A stretch of 64,000 nt of DNA, from NCBI RefSeq assembly GCF_033954835.1, contig NZ_CP121471.1, positions 3,218,501-3,282,500 on the forward strand, written 5' to 3'. The first letter of the stretch is position 1, and every line of letters begins with the position of its first letter. Position numbers and translations under genes: made by a program. The notes below the pieces were generated by a model. It had not been told where the DNA came from and did not search any database. It saw nothing but the letters and a program-made list of their open reading frames with translations. Shown in pieces: positions 30,733 to 39,138 of this stretch. Source of the DNA: Thiorhodovibrio frisius. GTDB taxonomy: Bacteria; Pseudomonadota; Gammaproteobacteria; Chromatiales; Chromatiaceae.

Positions 30733-32094
30733 ACTATCCCTGACGCTGCGGTAAGCCTCCAGCGCCATGACAAAATCGGGGATGCGCTGCAACCCAATCC
30801 AGAGCGTCTTCGGTCCCGGGAACCCATCGGATTTGCGGTTGAGAAAGCCGCCCAGGGAGGCGACCATGCGCACCATGGTATCGAGCGAGGGCGGCTGCTC
30901 GGGTGGCGCTTGTTTCTGGGTGACCAGATAGACCGCCTTCCATTCCTCCTCGGCAAAGACCGCATCGCAAGGCAACTCCGGGCACTCGCGCCCGAGCATG
31001 GTCAGGTACAGCACCCGCCACGCGATGATCATGTACAAAGCGAGCGCCGGCTCCAGGCGCTCGCGCGTCTCGAGCTGCAGCTCCTCAATGCGGCAGCCAC
31101 TTTTTAAGATCCGGAAAAAAATTTCCACTTGCCACCTGCAAAGATACCAGGAGAGCGTCTCGATGGCCTCTTGGGCGCTCTGCACCGCCAGATTGGTCAG
31201 CAACAGCCAGTTGAGTGGCTCCTCGCCGGCGGGCGGATTGACCTCGGTGGCCAGCAAAGCCGTGACCGTGACATCGGGCAAGGTGCGATCCGGGCGCCAG
31301 GGTGCCTTCAGGGTCACGCGCACCACCTTGATCTCCTGCGTGACCTGGCGTGCTTTGGCCCCCTTGGTGGCGGGACGCTCGAAGGTGATCTCGGTGAGCA
31401 CCGGGGCGGCGTCCAGGGCCTCATTGAGCTTTCTGCCATCGGCCAAGCAGCGGTCGCGATGCTGCACCCGTACCAGCCAATCGGCGCTGTTCTCGGGGAT
31501 GGGCGCTTCAACAAACAGGTCGTAGATGTCGCCCTCGCGATCGGCAACATAGGTCAAGCGCGTGTCGCTCAGTTCCTCGGCCAGCGCATTGACGCGCGCG
31601 TAGCCATCGACCCAGCGCACGCTTTCTTTCTCCTCCAGTGGGCGGCGCGAGTCTTTGTCCTTGCCCAGGCTACCGGGCTCGCGCACAAAAGTGTGCAAAT
31701 CCAGCAGCCCCAGCGCGAGGCGCTCGGGCGTGACCGCCAAGGTGGGATGGATGTACATCCCATAGCGGCTCTCAAAGTTCAGTGGCCCAAGACCGACAAT
31801 GCCTTTTTTGGTTGTATAGTCCAGCTCGCTGGTATCTTGGATACACAGCACCCGCGGATGCTCGCGCAGACGTTCTTCGGTACAAGCAAAATGGGGTGCG
31901 AGGATCTGCTCGGCGGTGACCGTGGGATGATCGAAAAAGCGATAGGCGGCCCGGGTCTCATACCAACCGTTGCAAGCCCCGGGAATACTTTGTGTCGGCT
32001 TGGCGCCGAGGGTTTCAAGCACCTGTTGGGCGCGATGATTCAGGCGCTTGTCGCCCAGAGAGATGTCCTGCAGTTCAGAGGCCAGCGCGATCAT
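30724..32094 (-). CDS. IS4-family transposase
   Basis: A 456-residue DDE transposase. The N terminus carries the transposase DNA-binding domain (LGDKRLNHRAQQVLETLG, GWYETRAAYRFFDHP). Catalytic acidic residues are in CIQDTSELDYT, YVADREGDIYDLF and the Y-R-E-K-like WQVEIFFRILKSG. The start at 32094 (MIALASELQDIS) overlaps the stop of the DUF4338 gene as ATGA, so translation is coupled. A longer in-frame opening upstream is only the antisense of codon usage in the overlapping gene. It looks intact. Confidence 0.92.
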   Translation of the reverse strand: MIALASELQDISLGDKRLNHRAQQVLETLGAKPTQSIPGACNGWYETRAAYRFFDHPTVTAEQILAPHFACTEERLREHPRVLCIQDTSELDYTTKKGIVGLGPLNFESRYGMYIHPTLAVTPERLALGLLDLHTFVREPGSLGKDKDSRRPLEEKESVRWVDGYARVNALAEELSDTRLTYVADREGDIYDLFVEAPIPENSADWLVRVQHRDRCLADGRKLNEALDAAPVLTEITFERPATKGAKARQVTQEIKVVRVTLKAPWRPDRTLPDVTVTALLATEVNPPAGEEPLNWLLLTNLAVQSAQEAIETLSWYLCRWQVEIFFRILKSGCRIEELQLETRERLEPALALYMIIAWRVLYLTMLGRECPELPCDAVFAEEEWKAVYLVTQKQAPPEQPPSLDTMVRMVASLGGFLNRKSDGFPGPKTLWIGLQRIPDFVMALEAYRSVRDSYG

Positions 32095-32972
32095 GCCACC
32101 ACCCCCAGGGCGGCGCGGAAGTCCGCCGCCAGCGGGTAGACATAGATCGCCTTGCGCGGCAGCGCGGCCCGATGGGTGCGGTCGCACTTGCCGCGTCCGG
32201 TGGTTTCGCCCAAGTCGTGCCAGTTGGCGGCACGGTAACAGGTCCCGGCAAAGCGTGGGGTCTCGACAAAGGTCTCCAGCAGCACCAGACGCTCGCCATA
32301 GCGGGCGGGAAAGTCGACACTGACTTGCCGCGCGGCCAAGGACAGCACCTTGGAGGCGAGGTGTTTGACCTGCACCCAGGGCAGGATGAGGAAGCGGGCG
32401 TTGTTGAGCACCCGTCCCAGGTGTGCTTGGCGCTGCGCGGGCGTCCAGCCAATCCAGCGGTCGCGGGCAGCGACTTTCCAGGCCGCCGCGCCAAAGCCGA
32501 TGGCGCCGAGCAGACCGCCATCCCACTGGATCAGGTAGCGCAGCTGCGCACCGGGCAGGGGACTGTAGCCGAGGTAGTGGTAGCGTTCGATCAGGCCGTT
32601 CCATAATTGCGAGGCCCTTCGATCATCAACGCGCGCCAGGCGCAAGCCGCTGAGCGCGCGCAGCGGGACGGACACTGGGATCGGTTCGGGCCGGGACTCG
32701 GGGCGCGGGACGAAGCGCCGCCCATTGCCATTGCCGCAGGTCGGTGGCGGCAGCACAATGAGCCCGGCACGATGCAACCGCAGCAGTCCCACCCGGGCAC
32801 TCATGAGCTTGGGGCGGCCTTGGATATCGGTCCACTCCAGCGCGCGACACACCCGCCGCGCAATCTCCGCGCGCAGCGGCGGCTGCGCCAGCGCGATCTC
32901 CTGGCGAAGGCGCGCTAAGTCGGTCTCGTTGAAAGGGCGCCCACATAAACGGCTTGGAATGGCTTGGTCCAT
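32091..32972 (-). CDS. DUF4338 (DruA-like) protein carried by the IS
   Basis: A 293-residue protein of the DUF4338 family, to which DruA of Druantia antiphage systems belongs. Core motifs: LWNGLIERYHYLGYSPLPGAQ, GAIGFGAAAWKVAARDRWIGW, NNARFLILPWVQVKHLAS, FVETPRFAGTCYRAANWHDLG and a final RTHRAALPRKAIYVYPL. DUF4338 genes are also found next to IS4-type transposases, as here. Its position inside the terminal repeats and ATGA overlap with the transposase show it is an IS component rather than part of a Druantia locus; none of druB-E is near. Its role in transposition is unknown. Confidence 0.85.
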   Translation of the reverse strand: MDQAIPSRLCGRPFNETDLARLRQEIALAQPPLRAEIARRVCRALEWTDIQGRPKLMSARVGLLRLHRAGLIVLPPPTCGNGNGRRFVPRPESRPEPIPVSVPLRALSGLRLARVDDRRASQLWNGLIERYHYLGYSPLPGAQLRYLIQWDGGLLGAIGFGAAAWKVAARDRWIGWTPAQRQAHLGRVLNNARFLILPWVQVKHLASKVLSLAARQVSVDFPARYGERLVLLETFVETPRFAGTCYRAANWHDLGETTGRGKCDRTHRAALPRKAIYVYPLAADFRAALGVVA

Positions 32973-33061
32973 GGTCTCCCGTCCCCTTGCTGAAGATGAA
33001 AGGGCATCTCAGCAGAACTCGGGAGCTGTGTCCAGCCCCGGACGACGCTGGGGCGGGGAGA

Positions 33062-33077
33062 TATGGGTAATGGTATG
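33062..33077 (-). repeat. Terminal inverted repeat of the IS4-family element, right
   Basis: TATGGGTAATGGTATG, the exact complement of 30717-30732. The 10-bp target duplication follows directly. Confidence 0.92.
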
Positions 33078-33288
33078 CTTGTCCACCCTGTCCTTGTTAA
33101 ACAGCCAACTATTGATTGCTGCTGCGTTGACATTGTCGGGGAGCTGATCCGGGTCCAGTTCGTCGCTCCAGTCGAGGTTCTCCCACGCGGTGCGCCTCGT
33201 CGATGATCACCAGATCGAAATGCCCGATACCGAAGCGCGCCTCGGCGTCGGCGCGGAACTCAGGCGGAAGAAAAGAGAAGTTGCTCAT
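33078..33288 (-). pseudogene. Upstream fragment of type I restriction R subunit (hsdR) remnant
   Basis: From an ATG at 33288 the frame reads MSNFSFLPPEFRADAEARFG and then HFDLVIIDEAHR, the N terminus and DEAD-box motif of HsdR-type helicases brought together by a large internal deletion. After a frame break near 33200 it continues as AWENLDWSDELDP and NAAAINSWLFNKDRVDK, matching the HsdR region before the second helicase lobe. The 10-bp duplication marks where the IS element entered. No function remains. Confidence 0.75.
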
Positions 33289-33315
33289 ACTGGCCTTCCG
33301 GACTGGCGCGGATTT

Positions 33316-33694
33316 TTACGCCTGATTGTCGATCAAATCAGCAAGAACGCGAAGGTTGCGATGAAGACTTGGCAGATCGCGGTGGATGGTCGTCCAGATG
33401 GCGCTCAAGTTAAGTGTGAAGTATCCATGCGCCAGCATGTTGCGCATCCCGATGGCCATTCGCCACGGGATCTCCGGATGTTCTCCCGCAAAGTCCGGGA
33501 AGCGTTTTGTAATGTTGTTTGATGCCTCACCGATGATCTCGAACGTGCGAATGACTGCGTCTTGCGTCTTGCGTCTTCTCGTCGTCGCAAAACCTTGCCT
33601 CGTCCATGCCTGAGGTGTAGCGCTGACAGCGCTCGATGGCGTCGAGAATGTGCTGAAGAAAATCCGACAGCCGCAGTTCGTCGAGCGAAGTCAT
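33316..33694 (-). pseudogene. HepT-like HEPN toxin, frameshifted by 7-bp repeat
   Basis: From the ATG at 33694 (MTSLDELRLSDFLQHILDAI) the frame runs to CDDEKTQDA, where three tandem copies of a 7-bp unit (GCGTCTT on the plus strand, 33557-33577) shift it. With two copies the frame continues VIRTFEIIGEASNNITKRFP, IGMRNMLAHGYFTLNLSAIW and ends at 33316. RNMLAH is the catalytic RX4-6H motif of HEPN RNases. The ATG overlaps the stop of the mntA-like gene (ATGA). In its present state the toxin is off; loss of one repeat unit would restore it. Confidence 0.85.
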
Positions 33695-33981
33695 ACGCGC
33701 TGCGCCTCATCCAGCACCTTCTGCTTGAAACGCTCGGGTAGGGAGCCAGGAGTCAGCACATCGACACGGAGGCCGAGCAGCTCGGACAGCTCATACTGAA
33801 TACCGCCAAGGTCAAAGTAGGTGGTCTCACTCGTCGGGTCGACCAAGAGATCCAGATCGCTGCCCTCCCGGTCCTCACCGCGCAACACAGAGCCGAAGAC
33901 GCGCACGTCGGTGACCCGGTGACTTAGGGCAATTTCGCGAATGCGGTCACGATGTTGTTGCAGGGCTATCGATGGGCGCAT
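33691..33981 (-). CDS. MntA-like minimal nucleotidyltransferase antitoxin
   Basis: A 96-residue nucleotidyltransferase of the MNT family. The motif FGSVLRGEDREGSDLDLLVD contains the GSxxRG and the paired aspartates that bind metal. MntA-type antitoxins neutralise HepT by AMPylating it. The gene overlaps the frameshifted HEPN gene by 4 bases, the usual MNT-HEPN layout. The cognate toxin is currently out of frame, so the antitoxin is left without a target. It lies within the decayed restriction island. Confidence 0.88.
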   Translation of the reverse strand: MRPSIALQQHRDRIREIALSHRVTDVRVFGSVLRGEDREGSDLDLLVDPTSETTYFDLGGIQYELSELLGLRVDVLTPGSLPERFKQKVLDEAQRV

Positions 33982-34120
33982 TGTCCGGGTGCTCAGTTGC
34001 TTGGTCGGTCAATTATAGCGCATGTCAACAGAGGTGGAACACGGAACTCGGGACGGAAGGCGCTTTAGCGAATGGCTGCTGGATGCGGTTCGCTTTCCCG
34101 CCCTGCGCCTTGCAACAAAT

Positions 34121-34921
34121 TCAAATTCGCTCGATATGTGGCTTGCCAAAGCGGAACAGGGGTAGGCTGCCTTGGGCCAAGGACTGCCGGACGGCTCTGC
34201 CTGTCTCCGCGTCTCCCTTTTTGAGATCCTTCACTTTGCAAAATGCGTCGGTCTCGTGGAGCGGGACGAATACGAGGAAAAACGGGAAGCCCTCGACCTT
34301 GCCGATGGCTGACCGAAGTCTACACAGATCAGACCGGCAATCATCAAGGTGGCCCGCATCCCCATCGTGGAAAACCAGATAAGCCATCGCCGGATGACCG
34401 CCGGGGCCGCTGGCGGATACAGCGGACGCAGCCCGATGCACCATTTGATAGATCAGCTCGCCGCAATCGTCGGTCGCTATCGTTCCAGCGGCATGAGATT
34501 CGATCTGGTCGAGCCAGCCGCGCAAGACCAAGCGTCGATTTTCAGGTGCCGTTCCGCCTCCCAACCACTTGGAAACCGTCTCGTAACGCGGCTCTGTCCA
34601 CTTGGCCTCGACCGCGAGAGCCCGATTCGCCGGAGCCGCCTCAATCGCCATCAGATCGGTATGGGACGCCTGGCCTCGCCCACGGCTGGGCTTAACCTGA
34701 TATTCGAGATGGAGGTCGGTCGCCTCGGGGTTCAAACCGGATGCTTTCAGCAATTCCCACAGGAACACGGGCGGCTGTTCCTGCCGCAGCGCGTCGAGCA
34801 GAGGAACCGTCGATCTGGTCGGCGAGTTGAACTCTGAATCCTTGTATTCGGCCAGCCAGTTACCCGGTGTGACAGATTTTTGGTTGTAGAAAAATCTCAT
34901 CACTCGATCAAAGCTCTCCAT
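34121..34921 (-). CDS. Putative PD-(D/E)XK nuclease
   Basis: A 266-residue protein. ASHTDLMAIEAAPANRALAV followed by EAKWTEPRYETVSKWLGGG gives the D...ExK signature of PD-(D/E)XK nucleases (D in TDLM, E and K in VEAKW). The remainder (LRGWLDQIES, YLVFHDGDAG, FFLVFVPLHETDAF) is alpha-beta. I know similar proteins only as uncharacterised restriction-like proteins. Its ATG at 34921 overlaps the hsdS remnant by about 20 bases. It could be a solitary restriction enzyme or an accessory to the lost type I system. Confidence 0.7.
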   Translation of the reverse strand: MESFDRVMRFFYNQKSVTPGNWLAEYKDSEFNSPTRSTVPLLDALRQEQPPVFLWELLKASGLNPEATDLHLEYQVKPSRGRGQASHTDLMAIEAAPANRALAVEAKWTEPRYETVSKWLGGGTAPENRRLVLRGWLDQIESHAAGTIATDDCGELIYQMVHRAASAVSASGPGGHPAMAYLVFHDGDAGHLDDCRSDLCRLRSAIGKVEGFPFFLVFVPLHETDAFCKVKDLKKGDAETGRAVRQSLAQGSLPLFRFGKPHIERI

Positions 34922-35052
34922 TGAAGGCGCCGGATTTGGAAAGACGCAAACAGGGCATCCAACTCGGCTAGGTGGGCGCGCAGGCGGATTTTCTGGCGCT
35001 CGACTGATCCGGCGATGGTGGCGAAGCGGTGCTGGAGGTCGAGGGGAGGCGC
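34900..35052 (-). pseudogene. C-terminal tail of type I specificity subunit (hsdS)
   Basis: One minus frame reads PPLDLQHRFATIAGSVERQK and then RAHLAELDALFASFQIRRLQ, the typical end of HsdS (last coiled coil followed by LDALFASLQ). It stops at 34902-34900. The two target-recognition domains are missing. It overlaps the end of the hsdM chimera in a different frame. Confidence 0.75.
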
Positions 35053-35657
35053 CGATGCCAGCCGCTGCGGATGTTGCGCTCCAGTTGCCGGCTGCTCCAG
35101 CCTTGGTCGGCGGCCTCGCGGATGTAGTAGTCGCGGGCCTCGGCCTCTTCGACCCGCATGATCAGGCGGTAGTGGCTCCAGCTCAATTGGCTACGCAGTG
35201 CGTAGCCTTTTTGCAGCTCGGGGAAGGTCAGATAGAACTTGCGGAAATTCTTGAGGTTGGCAATAGAAAAGCCCTTGCCGAACTCGTCCCCGAGCCGCTT
35301 GGACAGTTCTTTGATCAGTTGATCGCCATAAGCGGCGTTGGCCTGCCCGCCGTTGCGCCCGAGCGTCTTGATGAAGGGAAAGACGCTGTCGCGCACCGTC
35401 TCGAACATCGTCTCCGGGGCGGTCTCCTTGAAACGCGACCAGCGCAGGGCGCTCTGGTCCGGCGAGAAGATCGGCTCTTCGATAGGCTTGCCGGTGCGCG
35501 CGGCCTTGCGTTCGCTCAAGGTGTGCAGCTCATCCAGGCGTTTGATGAACAGCAGGTAGGTGAGCTGCTCGATGACCGAAAGCGGGTTGGAGATACCGCC
35601 AGACCACAGGGTGTCCCAAATACGGTCGACCTTGGATTTGAGTTCACCTGTGATCAT
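34968..35657 (-). pseudogene. hsdM N-terminus fused to DUF1016 fragment
   Basis: Residues about 1-105 (MITGELKSKVDRIWDTLWSG, IEQLTYLLFIKRLDELHT, APETMFETVRDSVFPFIKTL) are the N-terminal domain of the type I methyltransferase subunit HsdM. From about residue 112 (LIKELSKRLGDEFGKGFSIA, LRSQLSWSHYRLIMRV, YYIREAADQGWSSRQLERN) the sequence is the N-terminal part of a DUF1016/YhcG-type PD-(D/E)XK protein. The last 30 residues are out of frame with hsdS. The methyltransferase catalytic domain (NPPF motif) is absent. This is a deletion fusion and no modification activity is expected. Confidence 0.82.
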
Positions 35658-35953
35658 GGTTCTCTTTGACTCAGTCGATTAGATCGAAAGAATCGAGTCT
35701 GGAATCGGTGTTTTCGGCCAAATGGACCCGGTTTTTCTGATGGAGACTTGCGCGGCTTGGCTGACGACAGCCGGGGTTCTGCGGGCAGAAATCGGCGACC
35801 TTCCGGGCATTTCTCGGTCACCACGACAGAGACGCAAGCCCACTTAGCGCCCGAGACTGTTCGGCGGGCGGTCAGCGTGCTTAAGGGGTGAAGTCAGGTT
35901 TTCGTCACCTTTGATTCTGGATGATGCCCAGAGGTGGCGTAAGTGCCAGAGTT
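35658..35953. other. Intergenic region between hsdM remnant and tRNA-Phe
   Basis: About 296 bases without a gene I can support. The part next to 35657 would be the former hsdM promoter. tRNA-Phe marks the right border of the restriction island and could have served as an integration site, but I found no duplicated tRNA end on the far side. Confidence 0.35.
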
Positions 35954-36029
<76 letters not shown>

Positions 36030-36178
36030 TAAGGAGAATTGACTGGTGGGCACTGGGAGAAGTGTGCCGCGACCTAAGCCGCCTATTACAACGCCTTTTG
36101 TCTTTCTGGTCAAGGTCCGGCAATGGATTCGAGCGGATTTTGGCCGCTACACGAACTATGGGGCCGATTCTGGGGCCC

Positions 36179-37219
36179 CTAGCCGCTAAAGATCTCCTTG
36201 TTATGCGCCTTGCCTCGCGCATCATGCTTCTTGATGAGGCCCTTGCGCACCATCTCTTGCAGGCACTGATCGAGCGTCTGCATGCCATGGGCCTGACCGG
36301 TCTGAATGGACGAGTACATCTGCGCGACCTTGTCCTCGCGAATCAGGTTGCGAATGGCTGGTGTGCCGATCATGATTTCGTGCGCGGCAACCCGACCTCC
36401 GTTGGGCTTTTTCAGCAGCGTCTGAGACACCACTGCGCGCAGCGACTCCGAGAGCATGGAACGGACCATGGTCTTCTCGGCGGCGGGAAAGACGTCGATG
36501 ATGCGGTCGATGGTTTTGGCCGCCGAGCTGGTATGCAGGGTGCCAAACACCAAGTGCCCAGTTTCGGCCGCCGTGAGTGCCAACCGGATGGTCTCGAGAT
36601 CACGCAGCTCACCGACCAGAATGATGTCCGGGTCCTGGCGCAACGCCGAACGCAGCGCCTCGCTAAAACCCAGGGTATCCCGGTGCACTTCGCGCTGGTT
36701 GATCAGGCAGCGCTTGCTGGTGTGCACGAACTCAATCGGGTCTTCGATGGTGAGAATGTGCTCGTAGCGGTTTTTGTTCAGATAATCGACCATGGCCGCC
36801 AGGGTGGTGGACTTACCAGAGCCGGTCGGCCCCGTCACCAGCACCAAGCCGCGCGCAACATCAACGATTTCCTTGAAGATGGATGGCGCATCAAGCTGCT
36901 CAAGCGTTAATACCTCGGACGGGATGGTGCGGAACACCGCCGCCGCGCCGCGCTTCTGGTTGTAGGCATTCACACGAAAACGCGCCACGCCGGGAATCTC
37001 GAACGAAAAGTCAGTTTCCAAGAACTCCTCGTAGTCCTTGCGCTGCTTGTCGTTCATGATGTCGTAGGTCAGCGCATGCACGGCACGGTGCTCAAGCGGC
37101 GCGACATTGATCCGCCGCATGTCGCCGTCGACACGGATCATAGGCGGAAGACCGGCGGACAGGTGCAAGTCCGAGGCTTTGTTTTTTACGCTAAAGGCCA
37201 GAAGCTCGGCAATGTCCAT
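36179..37219 (-). CDS. pilT: Type IV pilus retraction ATPase PilT
   Basis: A 346-residue hexameric ATPase that powers pilus retraction and twitching motility at the inner membrane. Motifs: MDIAELLAFSVKNKASDLHL at the N terminus, Walker A GPTGSGKST, the His/Asp boxes (ILTIEDPIEFVH), Walker B ILVGELRDLETIRLALTAAE, and the PilT-type AIRNLIREDK near the C terminus. Length is normal. The pilU partner is not within the window. It lies between purE and tRNA-Phe and appears monocistronic. Confidence 0.96.
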   Translation of the reverse strand: MDIAELLAFSVKNKASDLHLSAGLPPMIRVDGDMRRINVAPLEHRAVHALTYDIMNDKQRKDYEEFLETDFSFEIPGVARFRVNAYNQKRGAAAVFRTIPSEVLTLEQLDAPSIFKEIVDVARGLVLVTGPTGSGKSTTLAAMVDYLNKNRYEHILTIEDPIEFVHTSKRCLINQREVHRDTLGFSEALRSALRQDPDIILVGELRDLETIRLALTAAETGHLVFGTLHTSSAAKTIDRIIDVFPAAEKTMVRSMLSESLRAVVSQTLLKKPNGGRVAAHEIMIGTPAIRNLIREDKVAQMYSSIQTGQAHGMQTLDQCLQEMVRKGLIKKHDARGKAHNKEIFSG

Positions 37220-37408
37220 GAGGAACTCCGCTGCTGCATGACAAGAAATTTGGGGCGAACCATTTCAGTGGTCGGTGTTCAGTGGCGAGTGGACCCAGGT
37301 TACTCGCTTGCTGCCTCCGGATTATCTCCTGGAACCAACACAGTCGCCGCCGGCCAACTCGTCTGCAATTGGATTCTAGCCTGCTTGCGGAAATTCTGCC
37401 GGGTTGGT

Positions 37409-37969
37409 TCACCCCGAGGGCGAATGGGTGCTGGTGTTACCGCCGGCCTCAAGCGCCGCAGCCTTGGCGAGAACCTGCTGTTCCATGCGCTCGGCAAAGT
37501 GCTCCAGTTGCGCACGAATGCCCCGGTCGGCAATGCCGAGCATTTTCGCGGCCAGCAAACCGGCATTGCGCGCGCCATTGATGGCCACAGTCGCCACCGG
37601 CACGCCGGCAGGCATCTGCACGATGGACAGCAAGGAGTCCTGCCCGCTGAGCGCCGAGGTCTTGACCGGCACACCGATGACCGGCAGCGGTGTCATGGCT
37701 GCGGTCATGCCGGGCAGATGCGCCGCGCCACCGGCCCCGGCGATGATCACCTCCAGGCCGCGCTGGCTTGCGCTTGTGGCGTAATCAAACAGCCGCCGTG
37801 GCGTGCGATGCGCCGAGACGATGGTAAGTTCAAAAGGGATAGCAAACTCGGCCAGCAGGTCGGCTGCGGCCTGCATTACCGGCAGATCCGAGTCGCTCCC
37901 CATGATGATGCCAACCCTGGGTTGGCTGGCCTGGGCTGATTGATGGGCTGATTGATGGGTTGGGGTCAT
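37409..37969 (-). CDS. purE: N5-carboxyaminoimidazole ribonucleotide mutase
   Basis: Converts N5-CAIR to CAIR in purine synthesis. The 186-residue product has [20 protein letters not shown] at the N terminus and [21 protein letters not shown] and [18 protein letters not shown] in the active site. The first 14 residues ([10 protein letters not shown]) are a short polar extension. Its ATG overlaps the purK stop by 4 bases, so purK and purE are translationally coupled, and their products act in succession. Confidence 0.96.
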   Translation of the reverse strand: MTPTHQSAHQSAQASQPRVGIIMGSDSDLPVMQAAADLLAEFAIPFELTIVSAHRTPRRLFDYATSASQRGLEVIIAGAGGAAHLPGMTAAMTPLPVIGVPVKTSALSGQDSLLSIVQMPAGVPVATVAINGARNAGLLAAKMLGIADRGIRAQLEHFAERMEQQVLAKAAALEAGGNTSTHSPSG

Positions 37970-39138
37970 GGATGATCCTCTCCGGTGATCTCGATCAGCT
38001 CGCGCACCTGTTCGGCTTTGCAGCGCGCCTGCTCAAGATCGGTATCAAGCACGGTTACATGGCCCATCTTGCGATAAGGGTGGGTCGCCGCCTTGCCGTA
38101 AATATGCACCGACACACCGGGGATCGCCAGCGCGGCGCGCAACCCTTTGATGACCGGGCGCCCATGATGACCAGGCGCGCCGAGCAGGTTGACCATGGCG
38201 GCCGGGCACAGCAGGTCGGTCGCACCAAGCGGCAGACCGGCAATGGCGCGCAGATGTTGTTCGAACTGGTCGGTGACACATGCCTCAATCGTGTAATGGC
38301 CTGAGTTGTGGGTGCGGGGCGCGACCTCATTGACCAGCAGGTCGTTTTCTGGTGTCAGAAACATCTCGATGCCAAAAATCCCCACCCCATCCAGCGCCTG
38401 CACGGTGCGGATGGCGAGTTGTTCGGCCGCAGCGGCCAGTTCGCCAGAAATGCGCGCCGGAGCCAGCAACTGGTCGAGAATGTTCTGCGCAGGACAAACG
38501 CGCATTTCCACCGCCGGATAGCTGCGGCAGTCGCCATCGCGAGCGCGCGCCACCATGACCGCGAGTTCCTTGGCGGCGGGCACAAAGCGCTCGATCAGCG
38601 AGGACACTGGCAGATGGCTGGCGAAATCCTCCGGCCCGCGCAGCACGGCAACCCCGCGCCCGTCATAGCCGCCGCGCCTGGCCTTTTGCACCAGCGGGTA
38701 ACCAAACTCGGCGCAGAGCGCGGCATCGGGCTCAGGCATGGAGCGAAATGCTGCCACCGGGATACCTGCGGCAGCTAATACCTCTTTTTGGCGCAGCTTA
38801 TCTTGCACCACCGCAAGCAGATCAGGATGCGGAAAGATCGGTCGCCCCTCGCGGCTTAGCTCGGCCAGGATGGCGCTGTCGATATTCTCGAGATCGAAGG
38901 TGGTCAGATCACAAGACTCGGCCAGCTCTCGCAGGGCTGCCGCATCCTGGTAATTGGCAACGATCTGGTGCCCAGACACCTGCCCAGCGGGCGAATTTGG
39001 CGTGGGATCGAGCACGGTACAGGTGCAGCCAAGCTGTTTTGCAGCCTTCACCATCATGCGCCCAAGCTGCCCGCCGCCGATGATACCTATCCGCGCGACG
39101 GGGTAAGGGAAGCTGTCCTGGTCGGAGCGCGCGGTCAT
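37966..39138 (-). CDS. purK: N5-carboxyaminoimidazole ribonucleotide synthase
   Basis: ATP-grasp enzyme that carboxylates AIR using bicarbonate and ATP, giving the substrate of PurE. The 390-residue product shows [29 protein letters not shown], the ATP-grasp part ([20 protein letters not shown]) and [18 protein letters not shown]. The start codon directly follows the cbbR stop (no gap), so it is probably read through from cbbR. A bicarbonate-using enzyme next to carboxysome genes is notable but may be chance. Confidence 0.96.
   Translation of the reverse strand: MTARSDQDSFPYPVARIGIIGGGQLGRMMVKAAKQLGCTCTVLDPTPNSPAGQVSGHQIVANYQDAAALRELAESCDLTTFDLENIDSAILAELSREGRPIFPHPDLLAVVQDKLRQKEVLAAAGIPVAAFRSMPEPDAALCAEFGYPLVQKARRGGYDGRGVAVLRGPEDFASHLPVSSLIERFVPAAKELAVMVARARDGDCRSYPAVEMRVCPAQNILDQLLAPARISGELAAAAEQLAIRTVQALDGVGIFGIEMFLTPENDLLVNEVAPRTHNSGHYTIEACVTDQFEQHLRAIAGLPLGATDLLCPAAMVNLLGAPGHHGRPVIKGLRAALAIPGVSVHIYGKAATHPYRKMGHVTVLDTDLEQARCKAEQVRELIEITGEDHP

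Larger units (their letters stand above)
30717..33077 (-). mobile_element. IS4-family element with DUF4338 passenger gene
   Basis: A 2361-bp element bounded by a 16-bp inverted repeat, CATACCATTACCCATA at 30717-30732 and its complement at 33062-33077. It is flanked by a 10-bp target duplication CTTGTCCACC at 30707-30716 and 33078-33087. Intact terminal repeats, an exact duplication and two open genes indicate a recent insertion. IS4-family elements typically make duplications of about this length. It splits an hsdR-like remnant. Confidence 0.92.

Noticed and set aside
31129-32139. A 336-codon plus-strand frame across the transposase
   Set aside because: It is antisense to the IS4 transposase, with no recognisable protein pattern.
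32091-32972. Druantia antiphage locus
   Set aside because: The DruA-like gene lies inside the terminal repeats of an IS element and no other Druantia gene is present.
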